NCBI GenBank assembly: GCA_002471665.1
Contig: DKQK01000005.1
Coordinates: 1-54,625 of the forward strand
Direction of reading: 5' to 3'
Length of the DNA: 54,625 nt
DNA from: Gammaproteobacteria bacterium UBA7310
GTDB taxonomy: Bacteria; Pseudomonadota; Gammaproteobacteria; Pseudomonadales; Ketobacteraceae
Under the pieces are notes generated by a model. It saw only the letters and a list, made by a program, of their open reading frames with translations, was not told the DNA's origin and did not search any database. The translations under genes and the position numbers were made by a program. Below, one piece after another: positions 1-8,665 of the stretch. Each line of letters begins with the position of its first letter. Position 1 is the stretch's first letter.

Positions 1-49
1 CTGCACTCAAGGTTTTGATTTTACTATTGATAATGATGTGAACCCACCT

Positions 50-1144
50 TCATTGTACCCAGGATTTGATCTTGCGGCCGAGTTGTTCCAGCTTCAGCGC
101 CAAGCGTGGCCGCTGCAGACTTATCTGCTGCAACTGCCCGCCCGGCTGCCCCAATGATTGCTTGTAACGTGCCTCGCCACCCATAAAATCGTAGCAGTCA
201 TATCCGGCATCCAGATAATGTTGAATGGCGCGGGCATGCAAAACCAGCCCCGGCTTGCAGCGCGCGTCCTCTTCGTAACTGATTCCAGACAGATAAAAAT
301 ACACCCGCTTGCGATACACAAAGTTGTACAGCATGCCAATGGGTTCATCATCCAGCCAAAGCAAACAGAATTCCACCCTGTTCTGTCCGCAGCCCTTGTT
401 GATCAGCGCCCGATGAAATTGCACAAAATCCGGGTTGGCAAAGCCGCTTTGGCCCGGCCCTTCCCCCCAGCGGGCGGTATGCAAGGCGCCAAGACGTTGC
501 CAGAGCGGCAGGATCTCTTCCGCGCTGCGTGCCACCGAGAACACCAGTTTGCCGCGCCCGTTGTACAGACGCTCGCTGCGGTTAATCTGGTAGCGTGTAT
601 TACGCGACAGGGTATCCAGATAGCGACTCTGCCGACGCCTGATTGCCAACAAATCCACCCTGTACAGCGGCGCGGACCACTGTACCACCGAGTGCAGTGC
701 CGGCAGCGTGAAATACCGCGCCCGGCCCTCCAGGATGGCACCCAATTGAACTTCATCCCAATCCCGGCGCTGCATCAAAAAGCGCATAAACGCTGCTGGC
801 GCCTGCTGCGCGTGCTCAGGCTCCAGCAACAAATCATTGTATTCGATCCAGATTTGATCCTGTGATGGAATCCCGGTCTGACCCAGACGCAGCACCCGGC
901 TGCTAAGCACACCATGACGAACCTGTTTGCGACAGGTGAGCAGACCCAGGCCGATCAGTTGGTGGTCGCAATGAATCCTGACCACCTGCACCTCGGGTTG
1001 AAACACCTCAACCCACACCGACACCCAGCAGGCCGACAGGAAAAAATGGGGCTTGACCCGGTGCTCCAGCTGTTGCCACAACGGCAATATCTCTGCTGCT
1101 TCAAACGCCTCTATGGAAACGGTATAGCGATCAAGTTCAACCAA
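50..1144 (-). CDS. GNAT-like acetyltransferase (BioF2/CelD-type, Acetyltransf_6)
   Basis: A 364-residue soluble protein with no signal peptide or membrane segment. The C-terminal half, about residues 180-335, reads like the FemAB/BioF2-type acetyltransferase fold: a run ending SRNTRYQINRSER, then a typical LWLDDEPIGMLYNF strand pair, YFYLSGISYEED, and a final YDFMGGEARYK. Family members transfer acyl groups to amino groups, often in envelope or polysaccharide synthesis; the substrate here cannot be told. The start is TTG, chosen because an AGGGG Shine-Dalgarno lies about seven bases upstream and there is no nearby ATG. It follows serB by 18 bases on the same strand, so the two are probably co-transcribed. 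The family call is good and the specific role is unknown. Confidence 0.8.
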   Translation of the reverse strand: MVELDRYTVSIEAFEAAEILPLWQQLEHRVKPHFFLSACWVSVWVEVFQPEVQVVRIHCDHQLIGLGLLTCRKQVRHGVLSSRVLRLGQTGIPSQDQIWIEYNDLLLEPEHAQQAPAAFMRFLMQRRDWDEVQLGAILEGRARYFTLPALHSVVQWSAPLYRVDLLAIRRRQSRYLDTLSRNTRYQINRSERLYNGRGKLVFSVARSAEEILPLWQRLGALHTARWGEGPGQSGFANPDFVQFHRALINKGCGQNRVEFCLLWLDDEPIGMLYNFVYRKRVYFYLSGISYEEDARCKPGLVLHARAIQHYLDAGYDCYDFMGGEARYKQSLGQPGGQLQQISLQRPRLALKLEQLGRKIKSWVQ

Positions 1145-1162
1145 GAATGGCCCCTGTCGGCA

Positions 1163-2392
1163 TCAGGTTCGGGTGAGCAGCTCTTCACTATCCCGATCCC
1201 GAACCCCTAACAAATACAAAATCCCATCCAGTCCCAGTTCGGATATGGCATGGTCAGCGCTTTGTTTCACCAGCGGCTTGGCCCGGAACGCAATACCCAG
1301 CCCGGCCAGACTCAGCATGGGGAGGTCATTGGCGCCGTCGCCCACAGCGATAACCTGTTGTAAGTTCAGGTTCTCTTTCTCAGCCAGCTGTTTCAACAGC
1401 TCGGCTTTGCGCTGCCCATCCACCACCTGCCCTTTAACCTCACCGGTGACTTTGCCGTTTTCGATCTGCAACTCGTTGGCATACACGTAATCGATACCAA
1501 GCTTCTGTTGCAGATAGCGGCCAAAATAGGTGAAACCTCCTGAAAGAATAGCCGTTTTATAGCCCAGCGCCTTTAACGCCCGAATCAGATCTTCCGCCCC
1601 CTCGGTGACCGGCAGATTACGGGCAATGCCCTCCAGCACCGATTCGTCCAGGCCTTTCAGCAGCCCCACCCGGCGCTTGAAGCTCTGGGTGAAATCCAGC
1701 TCCCCCGCCATGGCCAGCTCGGTAATAGCGGACACCTCGGCACCCACCCCGGCGGCTTTGGCCAGCTCGTCAATCACTTCCGCCTCAATCAGGGTGGAGT
1801 CCATGTCGAAACACACCAGGCGGCGATTGCGGCGGTAAGCATTGTCTTTCTGGAAGGCGATGTCCACGCCCAGATCACCGGCAGCGGCCAGAAACTGGGC
1901 CCGCATCCGGGTAATATCACTGGGGGCACCGCGCACCGAGAGTTCCACACAGGCCTTCTGATCAAGGCTTTGCTCACCCAAGGAAATACGCCCGGACAAC
2001 CGGTTGATATGATCAATATTAAGGTTATGACCGGCCACGATACTGGTGACGGCAGCGATATGCTTGGCAGTAATCTTGCGTGCCAGAATGGTGACGATAA
2101 AGCGATCCTTACCCTGACCCTGCACCCACTCCTCGTACTCTGCCTCATCGATGGGCGTGAAGCGCACCGCCATACCCATACCATGGCAGGCAAACAGCAC
2201 ATCCTTGAGTACCGAGGAAGATTCCGAGCCCGGTGGTACTTCCACCACCATCCCCAGCGTCAGGGTGTCATGAATCACCGCCTGACCTATATCCAGCACA
2301 TTGACATCGTAGCGGGCAAGAAGATCGGTGATGGTGGAAGTCACTCCCGGCTTGTCGGGCCCGGATATATTAATCAACAGAATGTCGTGCAC
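1163..2392 (-). CDS. serB: Phosphoserine phosphatase SerB
   Basis: Catalyses the last step of serine synthesis, phosphoserine to serine, as a cytosolic HAD-family Mg-dependent phosphatase. The N-terminal 180 residues form two ACT-like regulatory segments (ILLINISGPDKPGVTS, then DRFIVTILARKITAKHI). The HAD core starts near residue 194 with CFDMDSTLIE, the DxD nucleophile motif, followed by the SGGFTYF loop and the GDGANDLPML metal site. The start chosen is GTG, because GGAAGGA sits six bases upstream; a TTG at 2413 would add seven residues. Length (409 aa) fits the Pseudomonas-type two-ACT SerB rather than the shorter enterobacterial form. The gene leads an apparent two-gene unit with the acetyltransferase. 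Confidence 0.96.
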   Translation of the reverse strand: MHDILLINISGPDKPGVTSTITDLLARYDVNVLDIGQAVIHDTLTLGMVVEVPPGSESSSVLKDVLFACHGMGMAVRFTPIDEAEYEEWVQGQGKDRFIVTILARKITAKHIAAVTSIVAGHNLNIDHINRLSGRISLGEQSLDQKACVELSVRGAPSDITRMRAQFLAAAGDLGVDIAFQKDNAYRRNRRLVCFDMDSTLIEAEVIDELAKAAGVGAEVSAITELAMAGELDFTQSFKRRVGLLKGLDESVLEGIARNLPVTEGAEDLIRALKALGYKTAILSGGFTYFGRYLQQKLGIDYVYANELQIENGKVTGEVKGQVVDGQRKAELLKQLAEKENLNLQQVIAVGDGANDLPMLSLAGLGIAFRAKPLVKQSADHAISELGLDGILYLLGVRDRDSEELLTRT

Positions 2393-2498
2393 GCCCAATC
2401 CTTCCAATACCAAGGTCGCAATTTGGCGCCTATTCTACACGGAACCACAAGTTATAGAAAAAGTAGCTCACGTTGCAAATTGGTAACGAACATGGCGT

Positions 2499-2517
2499 AA
2501 TCCCTCCTCCAGGGATT
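2499..2517. promoter_or_regulatory. Small perfect hairpin upstream of the Bax-like gene
   Basis: AATCCCT and AGGGATT form a perfect 7-bp stem around a 5-base loop, ending 15 bases before the chosen start at 2533. It could be a leader hairpin affecting access to the ribosome-binding site, or chance. No T-run follows, so it is not an obvious terminator. Confidence 0.3.
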
Positions 2518-2532
2518 GAACAGGACCCCCGT

Positions 2533-3438
2533 ATGTCAAGGCATTTACCACTCTTGTTAACCACCGTAGTCTGCCTCCTCTTTGTGGTGGTTCACATGAC
2601 AATCAGCCCCCGGTTGAGCGGTTCGTCGGGGGCCCCGGCGCTGGCGGTCAAGCCCAGTGACAAGCCGGATTTCAGCAGCATTCAATCCGTGAGAAAACGC
2701 AAGCAGGCATTCTTCACCTTCATGGATGCCTATATCACTAAGCGCAACCAGGAGATACTGGCTTTGCGCGAACGCATCGCAGCCCGGCAGGTAAACGCCG
2801 GGGAACTGCAGGAGCTGGCCACGCGCTACCGCATCAAAAGTGAAGATCCCGCCGAGATCCATCGCCAGTTGATGTTGAAGGTGGATAAAGTACCGCCATC
2901 GCTGGTGAAAGCGCAGGCCGCCATAGAGAGCGCCTGGGGCACCTCCCGCTTTGCAGTGGAAGGCAATAACTACTTCGGACAATGGTGTTTCAAAGAGGGC
3001 TGCGGCCTGGTGCCGGAAGCCCGGCCCGAGGGAAAATACCACGAGGTGCGCCTGTTCAGCTCGCCGCAGGCCTCCGTCAACAGCTATATGCGCAACCTGA
3101 ACAGCCATCCGGCCTATCGTGAGTTGCGCCAGGCCCGGGCCAACCTGCGGGCACAAAACCAGGCACTGAACGGCTGCGTTCTGGCCCAGGGCCTGGAGCG
3201 CTATTCCGAGAAAGGCTTGGAATACGTCGAAGTGCTCAAGCAACTGATTCGGGTTAACAAGCTGGAACGGGATGCCGCCGGCCACTGTGCCGCCGTCATG
3301 GTGGCCGAGGATGAACCCAGGCAGCCCACTGCCGAACAACAAGCCAAGCCTGAGCCTCGCCCCCAGGATATCGCCGAGGACGACAGCCAAAGCCAGCTCT
3401 CTCCCATGCCGGACGCCAACCGCCCGCCTTCCAGCTAA
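2533..3438 (+). CDS. Bax-like glucosaminidase-domain protein
   Basis: A 301-residue envelope protein with an N-terminal membrane anchor or signal (MSRHLPLLLTTVVCLLFVVV). The central region about residues 110-240 matches the glucosaminidase/Bax fold: VPPSLVKAQAAIESAWGTSR carries the expected catalytic Glu, followed by NNYFGQWCF and a VNSYMRNLNSHPAYRELR segment. Family members cleave the glycan strands of peptidoglycan; E. coli Bax is the named relative. The C-terminal 60 residues are Pro/Glu/Gln-rich and probably disordered. The ATG at 2533 is preferred over an upstream in-frame start at 2473, because it begins directly with a signal sequence and has AGGA about seven bases before it. It is transcribed away from serB. 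Substrate cleavage itself is inferred. Confidence 0.85.
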   Translation: MSRHLPLLLTTVVCLLFVVVHMTISPRLSGSSGAPALAVKPSDKPDFSSIQSVRKRKQAFFTFMDAYITKRNQEILALRERIAARQVNAGELQELATRYRIKSEDPAEIHRQLMLKVDKVPPSLVKAQAAIESAWGTSRFAVEGNNYFGQWCFKEGCGLVPEARPEGKYHEVRLFSSPQASVNSYMRNLNSHPAYRELRQARANLRAQNQALNGCVLAQGLERYSEKGLEYVEVLKQLIRVNKLERDAAGHCAAVMVAEDEPRQPTAEQQAKPEPRPQDIAEDDSQSQLSPMPDANRPPSS

Positions 3439-3456
3439 CCGGCCACAGGAGCCCCT

Positions 3457-4479
3457 ATGGACTATTCAGCCCTGAGCCCCACCCTGCGTGTCATGCTGGG
3501 CATTGCCTGCTTCGTGGTGGTGGTGGCGGGAATGAAAGCAGCCACCGAGATTCTGGTGCCATTTCTGTTGTCGGCGTTTATTGCCACCCTCTGCGCACCG
3601 GCTCTGATGTGGCTGGAGTCACGCCGCGTGCCCACCACCCTGGCGGTGGTACTGGTGGTGCTGGTGGTAGTGCTGACGGTGGGCGGCTTTTCCATGGTGG
3701 TGGCCGCCTCTATTAACGACTTTGCCAAACAGGTTCCCGGGTACCAGGCCCGCCTGCTGCAGGAAACCGAGGCGGTCACCACCTGGCTGGCGGGCCACGG
3801 GGTGGAGCTGTCCCAACAGATGGTGAAGGAACAGATCAATCCCGGCAAAGTGATGGACATGGTGCGCAAGGTGGTGACCGGCTTCGGCAATGTGCTTACG
3901 GATTTCTTTCTGATTTTTCTCACCGTGCTCTTCATTCTGTTTGAAGCCTCCAGTTTTCCGGTCAAGTTTCGCCGCGCCATGGGCGAACAACACCGTTCCC
4001 TGGCGGCGTTTGAGCAGTTCAATGCCTCGGTGAAGGAGTACCTGATCATCAAAACCCTGGTCAGCATCGGTACCGGCCTGTTCATCGGCATCTGGCTGTG
4101 GATTCAGGGGCTGGACTATGTGGCGTTGTGGGCATTGCTGGCCTTTCTCCTCAACTTTATTCCCAACATCGGCTCCATCATCGCCGCGGTGCCTGCCGTG
4201 CTGCTGTCCTTTGTGCAATTTGGCTTCGGCGGAGCCGGCATCACCGCGCTGGGCTTTTTCATCGTCAACATCGTCATGGGCAATATCATCGAGCCCCGCT
4301 TTATGGGTAAAGGCCTGGGCTTGTCCACCCTGGTGGTGTTTCTGTCCCTGCTGTTCTGGGGCTGGGTGTTGGGGCCGGTGGGAATGCTGTTGTCCATTCC
4401 CCTCACCATGATCGTAAAATTGGCCCTGGAATCCAATCAGGAGAGCCACTGGCTGGCAGTGTTGCTGGGTAACAAGTAG
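3457..4479 (+). CDS. AI-2E family transporter (PerM/TqsA-like permease)
   Basis: A 340-residue polytopic inner-membrane protein of the AI-2E transporter family. Hydrophobic segments occur in the usual pattern: two to three near the N-terminus, a soluble helical region (residues about 85-145), one segment near 148-165, then a cluster from about 190 to 330. The conserved family stretch LLNFIPNIGSIIAAVPAVLLS is clear, as is the GNIIEPRFMGKGLGLS motif before the last helices. Members export small molecules (AI-2 for TqsA) or act as Na/H antiporters; the substrate here is unknown. An AGGAG Shine-Dalgarno precedes the ATG, and the gene follows the Bax-like gene by only 18 bases, so co-transcription is likely. 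Confidence 0.93.
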   Translation: MDYSALSPTLRVMLGIACFVVVVAGMKAATEILVPFLLSAFIATLCAPALMWLESRRVPTTLAVVLVVLVVVLTVGGFSMVVAASINDFAKQVPGYQARLLQETEAVTTWLAGHGVELSQQMVKEQINPGKVMDMVRKVVTGFGNVLTDFFLIFLTVLFILFEASSFPVKFRRAMGEQHRSLAAFEQFNASVKEYLIIKTLVSIGTGLFIGIWLWIQGLDYVALWALLAFLLNFIPNIGSIIAAVPAVLLSFVQFGFGGAGITALGFFIVNIVMGNIIEPRFMGKGLGLSTLVVFLSLLFWGWVLGPVGMLLSIPLTMIVKLALESNQESHWLAVLLGNK

Positions 4480-4534
4480 TGGTAAGATGCGCGGCCAAAC
4501 CCATGTCACGGATGTGTGATGAGAGAGTAGTGCC

Positions 4535-4828
4535 ATGTCAAGCAAAGACAAACAGAAGGTTATCGGGGAAGAGCTGGACGCAGCCAAAGTGGCCCGCTTC
4601 CTGGAGATGGAGCCTGTTGGTGACGAAAACGCCGATTTTCACGTACTAACCAAGGCCTACCGCGGCCTGCCGCTGGCCTATTTTGACCAGTTCCTGGCCA
4701 TGTTTACCGCCCAGGGCCACGATGTAAACGCCTGTGATCAACAGGGCCGTACCCTATTGCAAATCGCAGCCCAACACACCAATCAACCGGGCTACGTGGA
4801 AATTTTGAAGAAACACGGCGCCCGCTAA
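4535..4828 (+). CDS. PA4642-family protein
   Basis: A 97-residue cytosolic protein that looks like the conserved Pseudomonas PA4642 family. The first half (MSSKDKQKVIGEEL through VLTKAYRGLP) is a helical block and the second half resembles one ankyrin-type repeat: GHDVNACDQQGRTLLQIAAQ followed by VEILKKHGAR. No enzyme motif is present and the biochemical role is not known. It lies in a plus-strand run between the AI-2E transporter and the acyltransferase, with gaps of 55 and 21 bases, so it is probably expressed with one or both. Confidence 0.85.
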   Translation: MSSKDKQKVIGEELDAAKVARFLEMEPVGDENADFHVLTKAYRGLPLAYFDQFLAMFTAQGHDVNACDQQGRTLLQIAAQHTNQPGYVEILKKHGAR

Positions 4829-4849
4829 TGTGAAGGGAGCAGCAACGCC

Positions 4850-5623
4850 ATGCCTGTGCTGCGCCTGCTCCACCTCAGCCTTGCCCTGCTGATCCCTGCC
4901 CTGGTGGCCATCACCTGGGGCAGTCTGCTGCGACTGCGCGGCCATTCCCAGCAATCCATCGTCATGGCCATGTCCCGTCTGGTGGGCAAACTAGGGCCAT
5001 GCCTGGCAGGCACACCGATTCAGGTTGAGCACCCTGAGCACCTGAACCCGCAGCCGGCGGTTTTAATTTTCAATCATCAAAGTGGGCTGGACCCGGTGAT
5101 CGTGGCTGCCCTGCTGCGCCAGCCTGTGGTGGGTGTTGCCAAGCAGCAATTGGCGTCCAACCCCCTGCTGGGGCCGCTGCTGCGCTTGAGCGGCACTCTC
5201 TTTGTGCGCCGGGGCCAGGGCTGGCAGCAACAACTGCTGCCCCAGGCCAGCCAGCGCATTGCCGCCGGCTTCTCCATCGTGATTGCGCCGGAAGGCACCC
5301 GCACCACCCCAACAGGGGCCGCCGCTTCCGTCCCGGGGCCGTTTCACCTGGGTGCCTTCGCCATTGCCCGCCACTGCCAGGTGCCCCTGATTCCCATTGT
5401 GATACACAACAGCGGCAGCCGCCTGCCGCCGCGCTCAACCCAACTGCAGCCCGGGCCGGTTTATGTTAGCGTGTTACCGGCAACCTATGTTTCACCGCAA
5501 ACCGATCTGCAGGCAGCAGCAACGGAGATGCAGCATCGCTATGAAACCTGTCTGGCTCAGAGTGTTGATCATGATCATCAGCGCTCACAGCGCAACCCTC
5601 CACGGGGAAGCGACGACAAGTGA
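4850..5623 (+). CDS. 1-acyl-sn-glycerol-3-phosphate acyltransferase family (PlsC-like)
   Basis: A 257-residue membrane-anchored acyltransferase of the PlsC/LPLAT family, which moves an acyl chain from acyl-ACP or acyl-CoA to lysophosphatidate or a related lysolipid at the inner membrane. An N-terminal hydrophobic segment (residues about 5-28) is followed by the catalytic NHQSGLDP motif (His76 and Asp81, HX4D), the FVRRGQG block near residue 119 and the substrate-binding APEGTRT block near 147. The last 83 bases overlap the next gene in another frame. It begins a trio with a START-like protein and a lipoprotein, which suggests a shared job in envelope lipid handling. Which lysolipid it uses is not visible. 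Confidence 0.9.
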   Translation: MPVLRLLHLSLALLIPALVAITWGSLLRLRGHSQQSIVMAMSRLVGKLGPCLAGTPIQVEHPEHLNPQPAVLIFNHQSGLDPVIVAALLRQPVVGVAKQQLASNPLLGPLLRLSGTLFVRRGQGWQQQLLPQASQRIAAGFSIVIAPEGTRTTPTGAAASVPGPFHLGAFAIARHCQVPLIPIVIHNSGSRLPPRSTQLQPGPVYVSVLPATYVSPQTDLQAAATEMQHRYETCLAQSVDHDHQRSQRNPPRGSDDK

Positions 5624-6224
5624 CTGGCAACGGCACAGCGATCCGGCTGACCCGGTAACGGTCTGGGTGCTGCAAAGCGAGGCACTGCCCTATCTGCTGG
5701 TGCGCGCCGACATCGTGATTACAGCGCCCATCGGGCCCCTGTTAAGCCTGCTGCAGGATGCCAGCGTGCAACACCACTGGCTGCCTTTCACCCATGAGGT
5801 GCGCGTTCTGGAACGGCCGGCGCAACACCAAACCCGGGTGCATTTTCTGACACAATCCCGTTGGCCCTTCCAACCCAGAGACGCCGTCACCCTGTTCCAG
5901 GTGATCGAGGAATCCCCGGTACAACTACGGATCAACATGATCAACCAGCCGCAATTGTTGCCGCCGGAACCGGGCTACCGACGCATTCAGCAAGCTCAAG
6001 GGTACTGGCTACTGACCGCACTGGAGGATTGCCAAACCCGGGTGCGCTATCAGTCAGGCAGCCAGTGGGGCGGCCTGATTCCGCAGTGGCTGGTTGACCG
6101 CAGCAACCGGCAACTGGCCGAGACGGCTCTGCTCAACCTCAAACGCTGGGCAGAAAGCCATTACACGAGGTACACCACCGATGCTTCGCTCCACCTGCTT
6201 ACTGCTCATCATACTTGCCGGTAG
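5541..6224 (+). CDS. START-like lipid-binding domain protein, exported
   Basis: A 227-residue protein with a signal-like N-terminus (MKPVWLRVLIMIISAHSA) and a body that reads as a START/SRPBCC domain: alternating strands YLLVRADIVITAPIGPLLSLLQD, then HEVRVLERP, TRVHFLTQSRWPFQPRDAV and a closing helix LAETALLNLKRWAESHY. In bacterial relatives the domain binds hydrophobic ligands. The WPFQPRD segment is typical of the START subgroup. The start is the ATG inside the preceding acyltransferase; a longer in-frame version from 5463 would bury the signal sequence. It overlaps its neighbours on both sides (83 and 44 bases), so translation is probably coupled. The ligand is unknown. Confidence 0.75.
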   Translation: MKPVWLRVLIMIISAHSATLHGEATTSDWQRHSDPADPVTVWVLQSEALPYLLVRADIVITAPIGPLLSLLQDASVQHHWLPFTHEVRVLERPAQHQTRVHFLTQSRWPFQPRDAVTLFQVIEESPVQLRINMINQPQLLPPEPGYRRIQQAQGYWLLTALEDCQTRVRYQSGSQWGGLIPQWLVDRSNRQLAETALLNLKRWAESHYTRYTTDASLHLLTAHHTCR

Positions 6225-7665
6225 CCTGGGACTGTTCGGCTGCAGCACCGGGCCCGGCGCCGGGGCTCCAGCGTTGTTGCAATGCCTGCAGCAACTGGAA
6301 CAACTGCAGGAGGCCGTGCAACGCTATGGCGTGCAGGACGCGCAGTACCAGCCTGTTGCCGGGTTCCCCACCTACCGCACTACCCGTTTCTGGTCCAGCT
6401 TCCAGGGGCAGGATCTTGATCAACAACTTGATCAACAACAGGCACACTGGTGGCGCCGGCAATTACACTCCCTGGGCATGGACAGCCTGGCCCTGGAGTG
6501 GTCCAACCTGCCGCCCTCCGCCCAACGCGCGTTACCCGACTTTCGCCATTTTCAGCAGCAATGCGATGGCCAGTTGTTCCAACACTCCCTGCAACGCCCT
6601 ATCCCCGCTGACGCCATTGACGTGGCGGACAGTTACAATGACCTGCAGCGTTTCTTCGGGCTGTATGCGTTAATCAAATACGCGGCGGCCGCTTCCATTG
6701 CAGAATACCAAGAGGAAATGCGCGAGCGCATCAATGCCTTTAACGGGCTGCCGCCGCCCACCCGGGTCTATGGACCCAGGCAAAAACCGGTCACCACCGG
6801 CCAGGAAATTTCCCAATGGATCCGCCAGAGTATGGAGAATCATCCCCTGGCCCTGCCGGAACTCACTGCGGATCAACTGCAGGCCCTGTTTATCCATCAT
6901 GCACCGCAATTGGAAATCGCTTATACCAGTGCTGCGGATATCCCCGGAACGGCACAATGGCGCAACCGGAACGGACAGCTCACCCGCCACATCAACACGC
7001 AACAGACAACGCTCTACACCTACCCCAGCTACATTCGCTTTCAACAGAACATATTGCTGCAGCTGAACTACACCCTGTGGTTCAGTGAACGCCCCAAACC
7101 CACTGCCGACGATTGGTATGGAGGCAAACTGGATGGACTGGTGTGGCGGGTTACCTTGCAGAGCGATGGCAGCGTGTTGTTTTACGACAGCATCCACCCC
7201 TGTGGTTGCTACCACAGCGTGCACATTCCTGATCACTCCCAACTGGCACCGCTCACTGACAGCCGCGCAACCAGTACCGCACTGGAACCCATTCTGTTCT
7301 TTCGCAGTACCCTGCCCCCGGCGGCGGCGCAACCCAGGCTGCATGTGGAATCCGCAACCCATTACCTGGCCCAGGTCACCCCGGGGCGGGACACCCCCGG
7401 CGCACGCCAGTATCAACTGCAACCCTACGACAGCTTACGGGCACTGGCCGCCGGCAGTGGCTTCAAAAACTGGTTTGATGCCGATGGCCTGATCGCCAGC
7501 TCGGCGCGCCGGGAACGATTCTTTTTATGGCCCCTGGGTGTGGAGAACACCGGCGCCATGCGTCAACAGGGTAACCACGCCATTGCCTTTGCCGGTAAAC
7601 GGCATTTTGACGAGGCAAGCGTCGAAACCCTGCTTGATCTTGATCCGCCAGGGCTAGGCCACTGA
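6181..7665 (+). CDS. Large lipoprotein of unknown function
   Basis: A 494-residue protein beginning with a lipoprotein signal (LLLIILAGSLGLFGC, Cys21 as lipid site). I do not recognise the mature domain. It is Gln-rich near the N-terminus, has a Trp/Tyr-rich middle (about residues 260-320), and contains an HPCGCYHSVH cluster near residue 340 that could bind a metal or form a disulfide. No catalytic family motif is clear. The start at 6181 is preferred over an in-frame start at 6094, because it opens directly with the signal peptide. It is the third member of the acyltransferase/START set and its end overlaps by 12 bases the end of the facing response-regulator gene. Confidence 0.8.
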   Translation: MLRSTCLLLIILAGSLGLFGCSTGPGAGAPALLQCLQQLEQLQEAVQRYGVQDAQYQPVAGFPTYRTTRFWSSFQGQDLDQQLDQQQAHWWRRQLHSLGMDSLALEWSNLPPSAQRALPDFRHFQQQCDGQLFQHSLQRPIPADAIDVADSYNDLQRFFGLYALIKYAAAASIAEYQEEMRERINAFNGLPPPTRVYGPRQKPVTTGQEISQWIRQSMENHPLALPELTADQLQALFIHHAPQLEIAYTSAADIPGTAQWRNRNGQLTRHINTQQTTLYTYPSYIRFQQNILLQLNYTLWFSERPKPTADDWYGGKLDGLVWRVTLQSDGSVLFYDSIHPCGCYHSVHIPDHSQLAPLTDSRATSTALEPILFFRSTLPPAAAQPRLHVESATHYLAQVTPGRDTPGARQYQLQPYDSLRALAAGSGFKNWFDADGLIASSARRERFFLWPLGVENTGAMRQQGNHAIAFAGKRHFDEASVETLLDLDPPGLGH

Positions 7666-8403
7666 CAGATCGGGTAAGGGCTCCGGCTCATCCATGCGGT
7701 AACCCACACCGGCCTCGGTAATAATGTAGTGTGGCTGCTGCGGATCGGGCTCGATCTTGTGGCGCAACTGCATAATATAAACACGCAGGTACTGCCGGTC
7801 ATGGGTGTGGGCATCCCCCCACAGTGTTTTCAGAATCTGGCGGTGGGTGAGCAGTTTGCCTTTGTTACGGATAAAATAGCTCAGCAACTCGTATTCGCGG
7901 GGGGACAACTCCAGCGGTTTGCCTGCCAACGATGCATCATGGCGGGTGAGGTTCACCACGATATCGCCGCAGTGCAATTCACTGTTGCCCGCCTCCTGCA
8001 CACAACGATCCCGCAACATCACCTCCAGCCGGGCCATGAGTATTTCCATGTTGAAAGGCTTACTGACGAAATCGTTGGCGCCCTGGCGGAGACATTCCAC
8101 AATGTGATCCGGCTCATCACTCTCCGACAAGGCCAGCACCGGAAGCCGACTCCACTGCCGGATGGCCCGGATCACCTCCAAACCGTTCACGCTCCGCGCC
8201 TGCTTTCCGCCTGCGGCCTCCCCTGTCAACGCGGTTTCCAGAATCATGGCATCCGGCTGGTACAGGCCCGCCAGGCGCAACGCTTCCGGGGCAGTCTCGG
8301 CTTCAATCACTTTAAACTGGCTGGCAGACAGCGTGACCGCCAGCATCTTTCTGACCTGAGGATCCGGATCGACGACTAAAACACTGGGTTTTGATGTACG
8401 CAT
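7654..8403 (-). CDS. OmpR/KdpE-type response regulator with Glu in place of the phospho-acceptor Asp
   Basis: A 249-residue two-domain regulator. The receiver domain (residues 7-128) has the acidic pair VVDPD and the conserved Lys in FVSKPFN, but the strand that should end in the phosphorylated Asp reads DAMILETALT, giving Glu56. A short insertion (GEAAGGKQARS) follows. The C-terminal winged-helix DNA-binding domain (about 140-235) is normal: LSPREYELLSYFIRNKG, then DRQYLRVYIMQLRHKIE and the final YRMDEPEP. A strong GGAGGT lies before the ATG. No histidine kinase gene is adjacent. Glu often mimics phospho-Asp, so the protein may be permanently active or phosphorylation-independent; that is inference. 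Confidence 0.9.
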   Translation of the reverse strand: MRTSKPSVLVVDPDPQVRKMLAVTLSASQFKVIEAETAPEALRLAGLYQPDAMILETALTGEAAGGKQARSVNGLEVIRAIRQWSRLPVLALSESDEPDHIVECLRQGANDFVSKPFNMEILMARLEVMLRDRCVQEAGNSELHCGDIVVNLTRHDASLAGKPLELSPREYELLSYFIRNKGKLLTHRQILKTLWGDAHTHDRQYLRVYIMQLRHKIEPDPQQPHYIITEAGVGYRMDEPEPLPDLSVA

Positions 8404-8665
8404 TGGGACACCTCCGCATATCGCGTTTATGCAATTTTTATGTGGCCGGGTTGCAGCCCTACAGAAAACTTATTCCCTTTACTGTTGAATGGTACTACTC
8501 CACACCACCACAGGGAGCGGACGATGTAAAGGGCCGAAATACTGTATTCACCTGCCAAAACGAGGCTAAAACACTGATATCAATAGCAGAATCACGATTC
8601 AACCCATGATCAGTAATCGACGCTTTTTTATACAGCAAACCCAAATCAGACGCAGGAGAAACCGT

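Noticed and set aside
8391..8609. 72-codon frame between the response regulator and the small acidic gene
   Set aside because: It overlaps the regulator's start, has no ribosome site, and shows no domain; the region looks like a divergent promoter.
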